DNA from: Paenibacillus donghaensis | Lineage (GTDB): Bacteria; Bacillota; Bacilli; Paenibacillales; Paenibacillaceae | DNA length: 64,000 nt | Reading direction: 5' to 3' | NCBI RefSeq assembly: GCF_002192415.1 | Contig: NZ_CP021780.1 | Location: forward strand, 5,642,001-5,706,000 | In this document: piece by piece, positions 35,351-43,484 of the stretch | Position numbering within the stretch: the first letter of the stretch is position 1 | Layout: every line of letters starts with the position of its first letter | The notes under the pieces: generated by a model | The model's database searches: none | The model's input: only the letters and a program-made list of their open reading frames with translations | Told to the model about the DNA's origin: nothing | Translations under genes and position numbers: made by a program

Positions 35351-37276
35351 CTACCGCTGCGGAAGCAGCTTCACGTATTCATCCGACAAGCGCATCAGCT
35401 TCAGGATATAATCGTAATCCTGCTGATAGCGGCTGAAGTCTGTCACCGGCTCCAGCTTATCCAGCGATACCGCTTCTCCATTCTGGAAATCCTTGCCGGG
35501 AACAAACATAATTTCATCATTAAAAAACGAGCCTGTAGGCGAATAATAACGCATCCCGACCACATTGCGGTCAATGTTCAGCAGATCATGCCCAAAAGCA
35601 GTGAATCCTTCCTCCTGAAGCGAAACCCCAAGCAGATTGGCCAGCGTAGGGAGGATGTCCAGTTGGCCGCCGGTCCGCTCCACCTTCATCCCCTGCTTCA
35701 TACCAGGAGCATGAATGATCAAAGGGATGTTGAAGCGGCTGACCCGCGAATCATAGGAAATACCCAGCGCCTGCTCCACCTGTTCTTCGGGAACATCCTT
35801 GGGCTGCAGTCCGAAATGGTCCCCGTACATCACAAGCACCGTGTTATCCCACAGTCCGCTGCTCTTCAGCTCCTCAATCAAGGTCCCAATCGCATAATCC
35901 GTATAATTGATGGCTGCCAGATAATCGCCCAGCATGGTATCCTTCAGATTGTCGGGGATAGTGATTTTCTTAAACTCGTCCTTGACCTTGAACGGGTGGT
36001 GGCTGGAGACTGTCACCATCTGTGCATAGAAAGGAGTGCCCTTCTGGTTAAGCGCAGCCAGCTTCTCCACGGCTGTACGATACAATTGCTCATCCGAAGC
36101 ACCGAAGGAGTTGAAATGGTCATTGGTAAATGACTTTTTGTCATAATACCCGTTAAAGCCCAGTGCCGGATACATCTCATTGCGATTCCAAAAAGCCACA
36201 TTGTTCACATGGAAAGTGTAGGCCTCATACCCTTTGTCACGCAGCAGCCTTGGCAGGCTTGGAATCTTCCGGTCCCCGAAACCGGTGGACATCGCCAGCG
36301 TGGCGATGGGGTAAATTGACGTATTGCTTATAAATTCGGCATCCGAGGTGTTTCCGGGCCCGATCTGCTGATAGACATGCGGGAAATAGTATCCCTCATC
36401 CGCCAGCTTGTTCAGCACCGGTGTTAGCTCCTGCCCATCCAGCGACTCGTGCAGTGGAAAGTTCTGAAAGGCCTCCATCTGGATCACAATGACATTCTTA
36501 CCCTTAAATGAGCCGAAATCATCCGGTGCCGCTCCTGGAGTCTTATCGCTGTAAGGGTAGGTCTGCTCCAGAGCATCTATTCGGGCAATCGTATCGTTGA
36601 TATCTCCGGTACCATGCAGCCCGTTATCTTCCTGAACCTTCAGCGCCGCTGCCACCTCATAGCTGAGGAAGCCGGCGCTCTCCGCCTGTACCAGTTCATT
36701 GGTGATGTCGCGCGCGGCCTGAACCGAATAGGCAGACAGAGCAAAACCGCCAATGATCGCTACCAGCAGCACAGTAAGATGGACGAATCGTGCCTTGGAC
36801 GGCTCGCTTGACAGCTCATACCTGCCATGGTTACTGCGGTATCCATACGACCGTTTCCCTTGCTTCCAGCGGCGGAACAGGCTGTAGCCGCCTATAATCA
36901 CCAAATCGGCAAAGAACAGCAAATCCACCCTTTGAATCGTTGACTCCACACTTTCCTTCACCTGGCCCACCTGCCCTAGTTCCGTCAACGCCAGATAGGT
37001 AGGCACCGAACCAAAGTGGTTGAAATACACACTGGCGGCAAACAGCAGCAGCGACAGCAGTCCATTAAAGATCCAGTAGACCGCCGTTCTCATCCGCACA
37101 GGCGTCAGCAGCGTGAAGATACCCATCAGGAACAGCACTGGCGCAATATCCGCCGTGATCCATTCCCAGGCAATGTTGTCAAAAAACAAATACCGCAGCA
37201 GCAGCAGCTTGACCCACAGCAGCCCCGCTACAATATAAAACGTACTCCCGACTGAAAAATATCTTCTTTCCTTCAT
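35351..37276 (-). CDS. LTA-synthase-family membrane sulfatase
   Basis: A 641-residue protein with five N-terminal membrane helices (first about 200 residues) and an extracellular alkaline-phosphatase/sulfatase-fold domain. Family landmarks are NVIVIQMEAFQNFP with the metal-binding Glu near 265, GNTSDAEF with the nucleophile Thr near 308, VSSHHPF near 420, and VLVMYGDHFG near 475. Such enzymes transfer glycerol phosphate from phosphatidylglycerol to lipoteichoic acid or act as primases or phosphoglycerol transferases. AGAGG lies 8 nt upstream. It is linked to the downstream WsfD-like gene, suggesting a shared envelope-polymer role. Confidence 0.9.
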   Translation of the reverse strand: MKERRYFSVGSTFYIVAGLLWVKLLLLRYLFFDNIAWEWITADIAPVLFLMGIFTLLTPVRMRTAVYWIFNGLLSLLLFAASVYFNHFGSVPTYLALTELGQVGQVKESVESTIQRVDLLFFADLVIIGGYSLFRRWKQGKRSYGYRSNHGRYELSSEPSKARFVHLTVLLVAIIGGFALSAYSVQAARDITNELVQAESAGFLSYEVAAALKVQEDNGLHGTGDINDTIARIDALEQTYPYSDKTPGAAPDDFGSFKGKNVIVIQMEAFQNFPLHESLDGQELTPVLNKLADEGYYFPHVYQQIGPGNTSDAEFISNTSIYPIATLAMSTGFGDRKIPSLPRLLRDKGYEAYTFHVNNVAFWNRNEMYPALGFNGYYDKKSFTNDHFNSFGASDEQLYRTAVEKLAALNQKGTPFYAQMVTVSSHHPFKVKDEFKKITIPDNLKDTMLGDYLAAINYTDYAIGTLIEELKSSGLWDNTVLVMYGDHFGLQPKDVPEEQVEQALGISYDSRVSRFNIPLIIHAPGMKQGMKVERTGGQLDILPTLANLLGVSLQEEGFTAFGHDLLNIDRNVVGMRYYSPTGSFFNDEIMFVPGKDFQNGEAVSLDKLEPVTDFSRYQQDYDYILKLMRLSDEYVKLLPQR

Positions 37277-37420
37277 CTCATCGCCTCTTAGACTTTTATA
37301 GTATCAAATGTCTTCTTACGTAAAATAGAATAACACTTTCTGTAAAATCTCACATCCGCTTAGTATAACAAGCTTTGATTTTTTAATCAAAACCGCTGGC
37401 ATCGGCTTGTTCGCCATAAC

Positions 37421-37447
37421 AAAAAAAGCCACCCCTTTAGGGGCGGC
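37421..37447 (-). terminator. Terminator after the sigma-partner gene
   Basis: GCC-A-CCCCT pairs with AGGGG-C-GGC, followed on the minus strand by seven Ts, 40 nt past the stop at 37487. Confidence 0.75.
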
Positions 37448-37486
37448 CGATACTGTATTCAGACATTAAATTTAGACAGTATAATT

Positions 37487-38704
37487 TTATTTAGCAGTTA
37501 TTTTGGCGGTGCCCGCCGGAAGCTGCTCCAGCTCGAGAATCTTCAAATTAATGTCATAATTCACTCTTATTTCTGGTTGTCCTGCAGTATAGAAAACAAC
37601 GTAACCCACCCGTGTATTATCTTCCTTTGCCAGCTTATAATTCTTGATATCCTGCCCGAATACTCCTTTGGCGAGCGGCTCAACTTTGCTGCGCAGCTTG
37701 GCTCCGCCATTCTTCAGCAGATCCTTCTCCAGTGCAGTAAGCTTGGCAATATCTTCATTATTTCGCGCCATCGAAGAAAGGTCCGAAACTGCAATAACCC
37801 GTTTGGTCTTGTTATCATATCTTACCGTGTAGGACTTTTTGTACAAAAGCATCAGCGTATCCGATTTATTATAGATATTTCGTGTGCCGCGCAACAGCTC
37901 ATCGCCCTGTTTTCCCGCAAATTGCTTTAATGCCTTTTGTGCAGCCGTCACGGCTTCCTTGTTTACTTGTGAGTTTTCCAGGTATAACGCTAAGCTGTAA
38001 AATGTTTCATCAATAAATTGAACATGCGCTTTATTTTTATCAACAGTCAATGATATTGCGCTTTTCGCATTCTTGGCCAATTGCAAGTCATATACCTTAG
38101 ACAAGTTAACATCACTGATTTCCCCTTTTCCTTTATACCCGTACTGCTTCAGTTTGGCCTTCGCCGTTTCAATTATCTGTGGCTTCACCTCTGCTACAGG
38201 TATGATGGAACTGACATTAGCTGAGCTGACCTTTCCAGTTTGATTGTCGACCATAACATTAGCCGAAACATTATTCTCTATAATAGTGAACATCGTTATG
38301 TCTTTACTGCTGCCCTCATTATCCTTCACCAGCGTTAGACGTTTGCCGTATAATTCCTCCACCTTGTCCTCGGCGTTTTTTAGCATCGTCTGTTCGGTGA
38401 CCGCTGCAGGCGCTTTGGCAGCTTGCTGCACCTTAGAGAGCTGGGACTCTGCAAGCTTCGCCGTTTCGCCGCTCTGCTCCAGGCCTGCCCCGCCCCAGGT
38501 TACAGCAGCAACGCCCGCAAGCAGCACGAAACTGGCGGCTGCCGTCATTTTGAGCCGCAGCATCTTCGCTCTCGCCGGTTTCCGGCCCGCATCTCTCCTG
38601 TGCAGTGCGCGTACAACCTGATCAGCATGCACGTCTGTGAATTTTTTTTGTGCAAAAGGACTGTGATCCGCTCTTTCGTACCATTCTGGCTTCTTACTCT
38701 CCAT
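37487..38704 (-). CDS. Membrane protein, probable anti-sigma factor partner
   Basis: A 405-residue protein with a cytoplasmic part of about 47 residues, one membrane helix near 51-73 (AAASFVLLAGVAAVTWGG) and an outside region with repeated PepSY/YcdB-like segments, such as VMVDNQTGKVSSANV and VNYDINLKILELEQ. Its start overlaps the sigma factor stop by 1 nt (TAATG). The arrangement is typical of an ECF sigma factor with its membrane-bound regulator. No classical zinc anti-sigma motif is visible, so the role is inferred from position and topology. Confidence 0.75.
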   Translation of the reverse strand: MESKKPEWYERADHSPFAQKKFTDVHADQVVRALHRRDAGRKPARAKMLRLKMTAAASFVLLAGVAAVTWGGAGLEQSGETAKLAESQLSKVQQAAKAPAAVTEQTMLKNAEDKVEELYGKRLTLVKDNEGSSKDITMFTIIENNVSANVMVDNQTGKVSSANVSSIIPVAEVKPQIIETAKAKLKQYGYKGKGEISDVNLSKVYDLQLAKNAKSAISLTVDKNKAHVQFIDETFYSLALYLENSQVNKEAVTAAQKALKQFAGKQGDELLRGTRNIYNKSDTLMLLYKKSYTVRYDNKTKRVIAVSDLSSMARNNEDIAKLTALEKDLLKNGGAKLRSKVEPLAKGVFGQDIKNYKLAKEDNTRVGYVVFYTAGQPEIRVNYDINLKILELEQLPAGTAKITAK

Positions 38705-39273
38705 TATTCTGCCCCTCTCAATTTGGATTGCACTTTCTGGCGTGCGCGGTGCAGTCTGGACTTGACGGTTCCCTGCGGCAGCCCAGCCATTCCCGCGATT
38801 TCCTTGATCGTCAGCCCATACTTGAGGTCCAGCACCAGCACCTCACGGTATTTATCCGGCAGCGCCATAATCACTGCCCAGATATCCTGGGCCTGGGAGT
38901 TTCCAAGATACTCCATCTCCGCCGAACGGGTTGTCCCCAGCTGCTCCAGCGGGAGCTCCTGCTCCTCCGTACCTGCTACCAACGGCTGCACACCTCCCCA
39001 CAGACTTGTGCGGTAGAAGCGGGATTTACGGTACGTGAACACCGTATTTCTCGCTATGGTGAGCAACCAGGCTTTGAACGATGACTCTCCCCGGTAGGTG
39101 CAGATCCGGTAATAGCATTTAATAAATACCTCCTGTGCCAGATCATCGGCCTGCCCGGTGTTTTTGGTCAAATAGTAGATATAATGCCAGACATCCTCAC
39201 CATAAATATTCATGATCTCCCTTAGCTGCGATTCGTTCATTTCTTCTGCGTATTGAAGACTCTCCAGCTCCAC
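38704..39273 (-). CDS. ECF-type RNA polymerase sigma factor
   Basis: With a GTG start at 39273 the protein has 189 residues. Sigma region 2 is seen as AQEVFIKCYYRICTYRGESS near 50 with the following FKAWLLTIARN, and region 4 as LPDKYREVLVLDLKYGLTIK near 138 and QGTVKSRLHRARQK. An alternative ATG at 39240 and an upstream open frame exist; GAGGTG lies about 7 nt before the GTG. It is cotranscribed with a membrane partner that presumably holds it inactive until an envelope signal arrives. Confidence 0.9.
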   Translation of the reverse strand: MELESLQYAEEMNESQLREIMNIYGEDVWHYIYYLTKNTGQADDLAQEVFIKCYYRICTYRGESSFKAWLLTIARNTVFTYRKSRFYRTSLWGGVQPLVAGTEEQELPLEQLGTTRSAEMEYLGNSQAQDIWAVIMALPDKYREVLVLDLKYGLTIKEIAGMAGLPQGTVKSRLHRARQKVQSKLRGAE

Positions 39274-39458
39274 TGGCTTCACCTCACTTAATATGACTGC
39301 GCAAATAGAAGATGGGTTCCCTTTTATCCTTACTTTGATCGCACAAGGCATTCATACATTTCCAGATTACTCCAAATCATCCACAACACCAACATTAATC
39401 TATATCGCAGCAGCCTCCGTCCGCCTTAACAACCTCCGGGCAAATTCCCTCTTAGAGC

Positions 39459-39500
39459 AGGATAAATTATAGCGTGGAACCTATAAATTCTTATATTCGC
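39459..39500. repeat. Copy of the 18200-type intergenic repeat
   Basis: GGATAAATTATAGCGTGGAACCTATAAATTCTTATATT matches the 3' end of the repeat at 18200-18346 with few changes. Confidence 0.6.
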
Positions 39501-39502
39501 AC

Positions 39503-39536
39503 AAAAAAGGACGCCCCAACTTTACAGGGGACATCC
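39503..39536 (-). terminator. Terminator of the amidohydrolase gene
   Basis: GGACGCCCC pairs with GGGGACATCC around a short loop. On the minus strand six Ts follow the stem. Confidence 0.75.
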
Positions 39537-39566
39537 GTTTTCGCAGAACTCGCATCCTGGCCTAGC

Positions 39567-40904
39567 TCAGCCTAGCGGCGTATGGGCCAGCAGTCTTTTA
39601 ATGGAAACATTCGCTTCTCTAAGCACCGTTTCCTTGTCAATCGTCTTCAGCATCCCCTTCTCCATCACAATTTCACCGTCAATAATCGTCGTCTCCACAT
39701 CGGCGCGGGTGGCCGAGTAGACAATACGCGAGATCGGATCTACGTCATAGGATGGAAAGGTGTGAAAATTGTACAGGTTCAGGATCGCCAGATCGGCCTT
39801 CTTGCCGACCTCAATGCTGCCGATCTGCTGCTCCATGCCAACTGCTTTCGCGCCGCCGATCGTTGCCATCCGGAAGACCGTGCGGGCATCCATCGCTGTC
39901 GGCCCATGCTGGGGTTTCTGCATAATCGCGGCCAGCCGCATCTCGTTGAACATATCAAGGTTATTGTTGCAGGGAGCGCCGTCGGCTCCGAGACTGAGTG
40001 AAATATGCTGATCCAGCATACCCGGTGTGTCGGCAATCCCGGAGGCCAGCTTCAGATTGGAGCCGGGGCAATGGCTGACATGAACGCCGCGCTCATGGAG
40101 GATACGCCGTTCCTCGGCATCCAGCCATACACAATGGGCCAGAATCAGGCGGTCATTCGCCAGTCCAAGGTGGTCCAGGTAGACGATGTTGCGCATGCCG
40201 GTCATCGCCTGCACAATCTCAATCTCTCCCAGATTCTCGGAGGCATGGGTGTGCACCTTCACATTGTAGCGGGCGGACAGATCACGCACTTCTCTGAGCA
40301 GCGGTTCTGTACAGGAAATAACGAAGCGCGGAGAAAAAGCATACTGGATACGCCCGTTGCCATACCCGTTCCACTTCTCAAGCAGATCGACGCTCTCCTG
40401 CAGAGAGGCTGCCGTGTCCTCCTGCAGGGCTTCGGGAACATCGCCGCCGCGCTGATCCATCATCACTTTGCCGGAGAGGGCGCGAATCCCGCTTGCGGCA
40501 ATCGCCTGAAAGGCAAAATCCGTATGGTTGACCGTCTCCATATCCACAATCGTTGTCGTGCCGCTGGTAATTAATTCGCCGATCCCCAGCATGGCGGAAT
40601 AATACAGCGACTCCTCATCATGCGCCGCCTCCAGCGGCCAGATCCGCTTGCGCAGCCAATCCATCAGCTCCAGATCATCCGCTTTGCCGCGGAACAACGT
40701 CTGGCATAGATGAATATGAGTCTGAATGAACCCGGGAATCACCGTCCGGTTGCTGGCATCAATCAGCTTCTCCCCTTCCTGCGGCACCAGTCCGCTGCCC
40801 ATTTCTACGATCAGATCATCCTTGATCCGGATGTCCCCGGTAATGATTTCCTCTTGTTTATTCATGGTTACGATCTGCGCATGTTTGATCAGGATGTTCG
40901 CCAT
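39567..40904 (-). CDS. Purine-type amidohydrolase (deaminase)
   Basis: A 445-residue zinc amidohydrolase of the TRZ/ATZ group that includes 8-oxoguanine, 5'-deoxyadenosine and S-adenosylhomocysteine deaminases. Metal ligands are seen in THIHLCQ (near 62), HTHASE (near 220), LAHCVWLD (near 257) and SLGADGAPCNN (near 308). Close relatives in Paenibacillus are usually named 5'-deoxyadenosine or 8-oxoguanine deaminase. The gene is preceded by a purine-riboswitch-like aptamer whose downstream hairpin suggests induction by ligand. This favours a purine base, possibly guanine or 8-oxoguanine, as substrate. GAGGGGG lies about 12 nt before the start. It is monocistronic. Confidence 0.88.
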   Translation of the reverse strand: MANILIKHAQIVTMNKQEEIITGDIRIKDDLIVEMGSGLVPQEGEKLIDASNRTVIPGFIQTHIHLCQTLFRGKADDLELMDWLRKRIWPLEAAHDEESLYYSAMLGIGELITSGTTTIVDMETVNHTDFAFQAIAASGIRALSGKVMMDQRGGDVPEALQEDTAASLQESVDLLEKWNGYGNGRIQYAFSPRFVISCTEPLLREVRDLSARYNVKVHTHASENLGEIEIVQAMTGMRNIVYLDHLGLANDRLILAHCVWLDAEERRILHERGVHVSHCPGSNLKLASGIADTPGMLDQHISLSLGADGAPCNNNLDMFNEMRLAAIMQKPQHGPTAMDARTVFRMATIGGAKAVGMEQQIGSIEVGKKADLAILNLYNFHTFPSYDVDPISRIVYSATRADVETTIIDGEIVMEKGMLKTIDKETVLREANVSIKRLLAHTPLG

Positions 40905-40946
40905 CGTCTATTACGCCCCCTCATTCTTAGCTTCATCTTGGATAAC

Positions 40947-41034
40947 ACAAAAAGGCCACAAAAATATGCTCCGCAATTGAACCCGGAATCTGAGGATCGA
41001 CCCCTGCCCTAAGTTCAGCTTGCCTGCATATTCT
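40947..41034 (-). promoter_or_regulatory. Riboswitch expression platform, terminator hairpin
   Basis: On the minus strand AGAATATGC (41034-41026), which is also part of the 3' strand of aptamer stem P1, can pair with GCATATTTT (40969-40961). Pairing continues inwards as GCAA/TTGC and TGAAC/GTTCA, and T-rich sequence follows to 40947. P1 and this terminator therefore exclude each other, so ligand binding should allow read-through into the deaminase gene (an ON switch). This is read from the sequence, not folded by program. Confidence 0.65.
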
Positions 41035-41100
41035 CGTAGCCAGAAATTTACGGTTCCCGGTAGAGACCCTTAACCCGATTATTAAGGATATACGAAAATA
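41029..41100 (-). ncRNA. Purine riboswitch aptamer, variant core
   Basis: A 72-nt three-way junction. P1 is 10 bp (TATTTTCGTA/TACGAGAATA). P2 is CCTTAA/TTAAGG with loop TAATCGGG. J2/3 is GTCTCTAC. P3 is CGGGAA/TTTCTG with loop CCGTAAA. The loops and J2/3 match the purine riboswitch family, and C at the ligand-pairing position (41039) is as in guanine-type aptamers. Departures from the guanine consensus are J1/2 shortened to TAT, G instead of A just before the pairing C, and C in J2/3 where U is usual. It precedes a purine-deaminase-like gene. Confidence 0.85.
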
Positions 41101-41101
41101 A

Positions 41102-41133
41102 AAAAAGGTTATTCAATTCAATCTGAATAACCT
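41102..41133 (-). terminator. Terminator upstream of the riboswitch
   Basis: AGGTTATTCA pairs perfectly with TGAATAACCT, followed on the minus strand by seven Ts. It may end GNAT transcription. A TTGACA..TAAGAT promoter-like pair lies just before it on the minus strand. Confidence 0.7.
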
Positions 41134-41371
41134 CATCTTAAAGGATGGACAATAGCTATGTCAATATAGTTAACATAAATTATTCTTTCACGATTATTAT
41201 CATCCGAAATAAAGACTGGAATCCCTTTTGTATGTCATATAAGGTGACGTATGTAGTCTTTTTAACGCAAATATACAATCAAAGTTCTACCGTTATTACT
41301 TAGGCCCTCACCGGGAGAGCGGCGAGTAACACTGGGAAATAATGGATACCTAAGGGTAACGTTCCACCTAA

Positions 41372-41896
41372 CTATAGCTTGTCCTTTTGACTAAGCCGCT
41401 TCTCGAATACAGGGAACGCCAGCTTCCGTTCACTCAGGAAAAACTCCCCTCTGCGCTCATAGCCGAGCCGTGGATATAACGCCAGGATCTTCTCGTTCTT
41501 GGCATAGGTATCCATACGCATACTGGTGTAGCCTCCCTGCAAGGCGTAATCCTCGGCAAAATTAATCAGCTTGCGGGCAATGCCCTTGCCCTGCACCTGC
41601 GGATGGACGGCCAGCCGGTGCATCAACAGATGCGGCCCTTCGGTTACGCTCCAATCGATAGCCTTATACTCCTCAGCCTGATTCTCATCTAGGGCCAGAA
41701 TGCCGGCAATTGCGGCCCCCTCCTGATATATATACAAATTGCCCTGCGCTATGTCCGCTCCGATAATGTCCCTGTTCGGGTATGTCTCATCCCACTGGTC
41801 ACTTCCACCGGCCTGCATTACCTGCACACATAGGGCGATAAGCTCCATAATCTCGTCCAACTCTTCCTGTACTGCTTGGCGTATCCTGCTGCTCAT
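41372..41896 (-). CDS. GNAT-family N-acetyltransferase
   Basis: A 174-residue protein with the GNAT core: LLMHRLAVHPQVQGKGIARK is motif A with the acetyl-CoA pyrophosphate loop (Q-G-K-G-I-A), and MDTYAKNEKILALYPRLGYE is motif B. AGGAAGGG lies 9 nt before the ATG at 41896; an ATG three codons earlier has no spacing. No substrate can be told from the sequence, and there are no linked genes on the same strand within 150 nt. Confidence 0.9.
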   Translation of the reverse strand: MSSRIRQAVQEELDEIMELIALCVQVMQAGGSDQWDETYPNRDIIGADIAQGNLYIYQEGAAIAGILALDENQAEEYKAIDWSVTEGPHLLMHRLAVHPQVQGKGIARKLINFAEDYALQGGYTSMRMDTYAKNEKILALYPRLGYERRGEFFLSERKLAFPVFEKRLSQKDKL

Positions 41897-42065
41897 GGTG
41901 TACATCCCTTCCTGTCGACATTTAGAACCTCATTCAAGTTTCTGTAATGAAGTCTACCATATCGCCAGTCCAGTGAACAAATGGAAGGAATAGGTGCCGC
42001 AGACCCGGCAACAGGGTCAATAGATGCTGCCGGGTGCTACAGCCGGAGGTAGTATTGCCAGCGCC

Positions 42066-42491
42066 CTAGCCTAGCTCATGCTTATGCCCGTCCTCGAAGC
42101 CCTTGGCGAAACCGGCGTCGAACCCCACGTTGTACGCTTCGGTGTACCCCTGCTGAAAGGCGTCTGCCGGGGGCGTTTCCGGCGGGACGCCCAACTCCGG
42201 GGGGAGCGGAATCACCTGGGGAGCCTGCTGGGCATCCACTACCGGTATTACCTGCACGGCAGGCTGAACTTTATGGCGTCTGCGGGCCAGACGGCGGCGG
42301 AGTCTTCTTTTGCGGCTCAGCAGCAAACCTCTTGTGCTGTAACGGCCTGCCTTCAGGCCGCTGCCTCTGCGGGTTTTCCTGACAATCCATCTGCGAACCA
42401 GCTTCTTGCGGACCTTGGCCCGCCGTACCAGCAGCAAGGGGCGTCTGCGGGCCGTTCTGCCGGAACGCTGCAATCTATGGCTCTTCTTCAT
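42066..42491 (-). CDS. Small Arg-rich protein with GY-repeat C-terminus
   Basis: A 141-residue protein in two parts. Residues 1 to about 75 are extremely basic (RRAKVRKKLVRRWIVRKTRR, then RKRRLRRRLARRRHK). After a Pro/Val/Gln linker, the last 33 residues repeat aromatic-Gly pairs at four-residue spacing: QQGYTEAYNVGFDAGFAKGF. AGGAGG lies 9 nt upstream, and the start overlaps the upstream gene by ATGA. It ends a four-gene set of small proteins. The GY motif resembles the N-terminal GYDEGYLRG of the two CgeB proteins, and the Arg-rich half resembles the glycosyltransferase tails. A spore-coat or exosporium role is inferred. Confidence 0.75.
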   Translation of the reverse strand: MKKSHRLQRSGRTARRRPLLLVRRAKVRKKLVRRWIVRKTRRGSGLKAGRYSTRGLLLSRKRRLRRRLARRRHKVQPAVQVIPVVDAQQAPQVIPLPPELGVPPETPPADAFQQGYTEAYNVGFDAGFAKGFEDGHKHELG

Positions 42492-42799
42492 TTAACTATT
42501 CCTCCTGTGCTGCCTGTCTTCTGAATTGCCCTTGGGGAGGATGCCCGGCTTAGCCAGGGCGCGGCAGGTATCCCCCTTTTCGGGCGGTTTAGTGAAATGC
42601 CGGTCATCATCCGGCACATGGCGCTCTGATAACCGCTCAGGACGCGAATGTTGTCACTCAGCTTGCGGGCTGTAAGCTCCGATTGCCCCGTCAGCTCGGC
42701 GATACTCTCCAGAATCGCCGCCAGCGCGGCCTGGCTGCGGGCAATGGAGCGGATCATCTCCAGCTTGACGGCGTGCTCGGAGTGCAGCCCGCCGCTCAT
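42488..42799 (-). CDS. Small helical protein, family unknown
   Basis: A 103-residue protein with an amphipathic helical first 70 residues (IARSQAALAAILESIAEL) and a basic, Pro/Ser-rich tail. The phrase Q-x3-AxILE recurs in the two upstream small proteins, so the three are probably paralogues. The gene overlaps both neighbours by ATGA, which shows tight co-expression. The ribosome site GGGGAT is about 10 nt upstream. No known domain is recognised. Confidence 0.7.
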   Translation of the reverse strand: MSGGLHSEHAVKLEMIRSIARSQAALAAILESIAELTGQSELTARKLSDNIRVLSGYQSAMCRMMTGISLNRPKRGIPAAPWLSRASSPRAIQKTGSTGGIVK

Positions 42800-43146
42800 T
42801 TGCTGTCATCCCCGAAGTTGAAACCATCGCCGCTCATGCCGCCAAACCCTTCGCCTTCGCCTCCGCCGCCATCCTCACCGCTGCCCAGTACCGCCTTAAG
42901 GTTGCTGTACAGCCCGTTCTCCAGCTTGGTCAGTCCCTCAACCATCTCCACGATCACCTCATGAATCGAAAGCGATTCCTTCAGCTGCTCTTCATGCGAA
43001 TCGAACGCTCTAGCGTGGATATGATGCTGCGTCCACTGCTTCACCTTCTCCGCCTCCACCGCCTTGGCTTCCAGAATCATCGCGATATTCCACTGGATCA
43101 CGGCGGTCGACTCCAGCATTTGCAGATAGGCCTTTTCTCTGCTCAT
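42796..43146 (-). CDS. Small helical protein with Gly/Asp-rich acidic tail
   Basis: A 116-residue protein. Residues 1 to about 85 are helical (VIQWNIAMILEAKAVEAE) and the rest is Gly/Glu/Asp/Phe-rich and acidic (SGEDGGGGEGEGF). The acidic tail contrasts with the very basic protein two genes downstream, suggesting they could pair electrostatically. Two adjacent ATGs are possible; the second, at 43146, is 6 nt after AAGGAGG and was chosen. It is the second gene of the four-gene set. Confidence 0.7.
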   Translation of the reverse strand: MSREKAYLQMLESTAVIQWNIAMILEAKAVEAEKVKQWTQHHIHARAFDSHEEQLKESLSIHEVIVEMVEGLTKLENGLYSNLKAVLGSGEDGGGGEGEGFGGMSGDGFNFGDDSK

Positions 43147-43175
43147 CATCCGCCTCCTTACCACTTAGAAACCGG

Positions 43176-43469
43176 CTACTCTTCTTCCTGACCGTTGAGT
43201 TCCTTGATTACTCTGCCTACCCCTTCAGCCATCGCTTCTTCTAGATCGGCTAGTGCGTTTAAGTAAGCAATAATGTTCTTGTTTACTTGACCCGTACTTT
43301 CAATCATCCCGCTGATCCCGTCAAAATCAGGCTCCGCATCCGGCAGATCATGGACAATTTGCGACATACGGACAGCCACGTGGCGCTCGGCATCGAGAAT
43401 CCGCGCCATCTGTTCGTGCGTATGGGCCATGTGCTGCAGGACTTTCGTTATTTTACTCTGCACCTTCAT
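43176..43469 (-). CDS. Small helical protein, first gene of the set
   Basis: A 97-residue, mostly helical, acidic protein with HTHEQMARILDAERHVAVRM near residue 15 and a charged end (KELNGQEEE). It shares the helical Q-x3-A-x-IL pattern of the next two genes. The start is uncertain: the ATG at 43469 lies only a few nt after AAAGGAG, and a TTG at 43484 is the alternative. No known domain. It heads the four-gene operon 43469-42066. Confidence 0.65.
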   Translation of the reverse strand: MKVQSKITKVLQHMAHTHEQMARILDAERHVAVRMSQIVHDLPDAEPDFDGISGMIESTGQVNKNIIAYLNALADLEEAMAEGVGRVIKELNGQEEE

Positions 43470-43484
43470 GTCTCCTTTGCTCAA

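Noticed and set aside
41290..41310. A third MITE end (GTTATTACTTAGGCC).
   Set aside because: No matching opposite end about 305 bp away on either side; a chance or eroded match.
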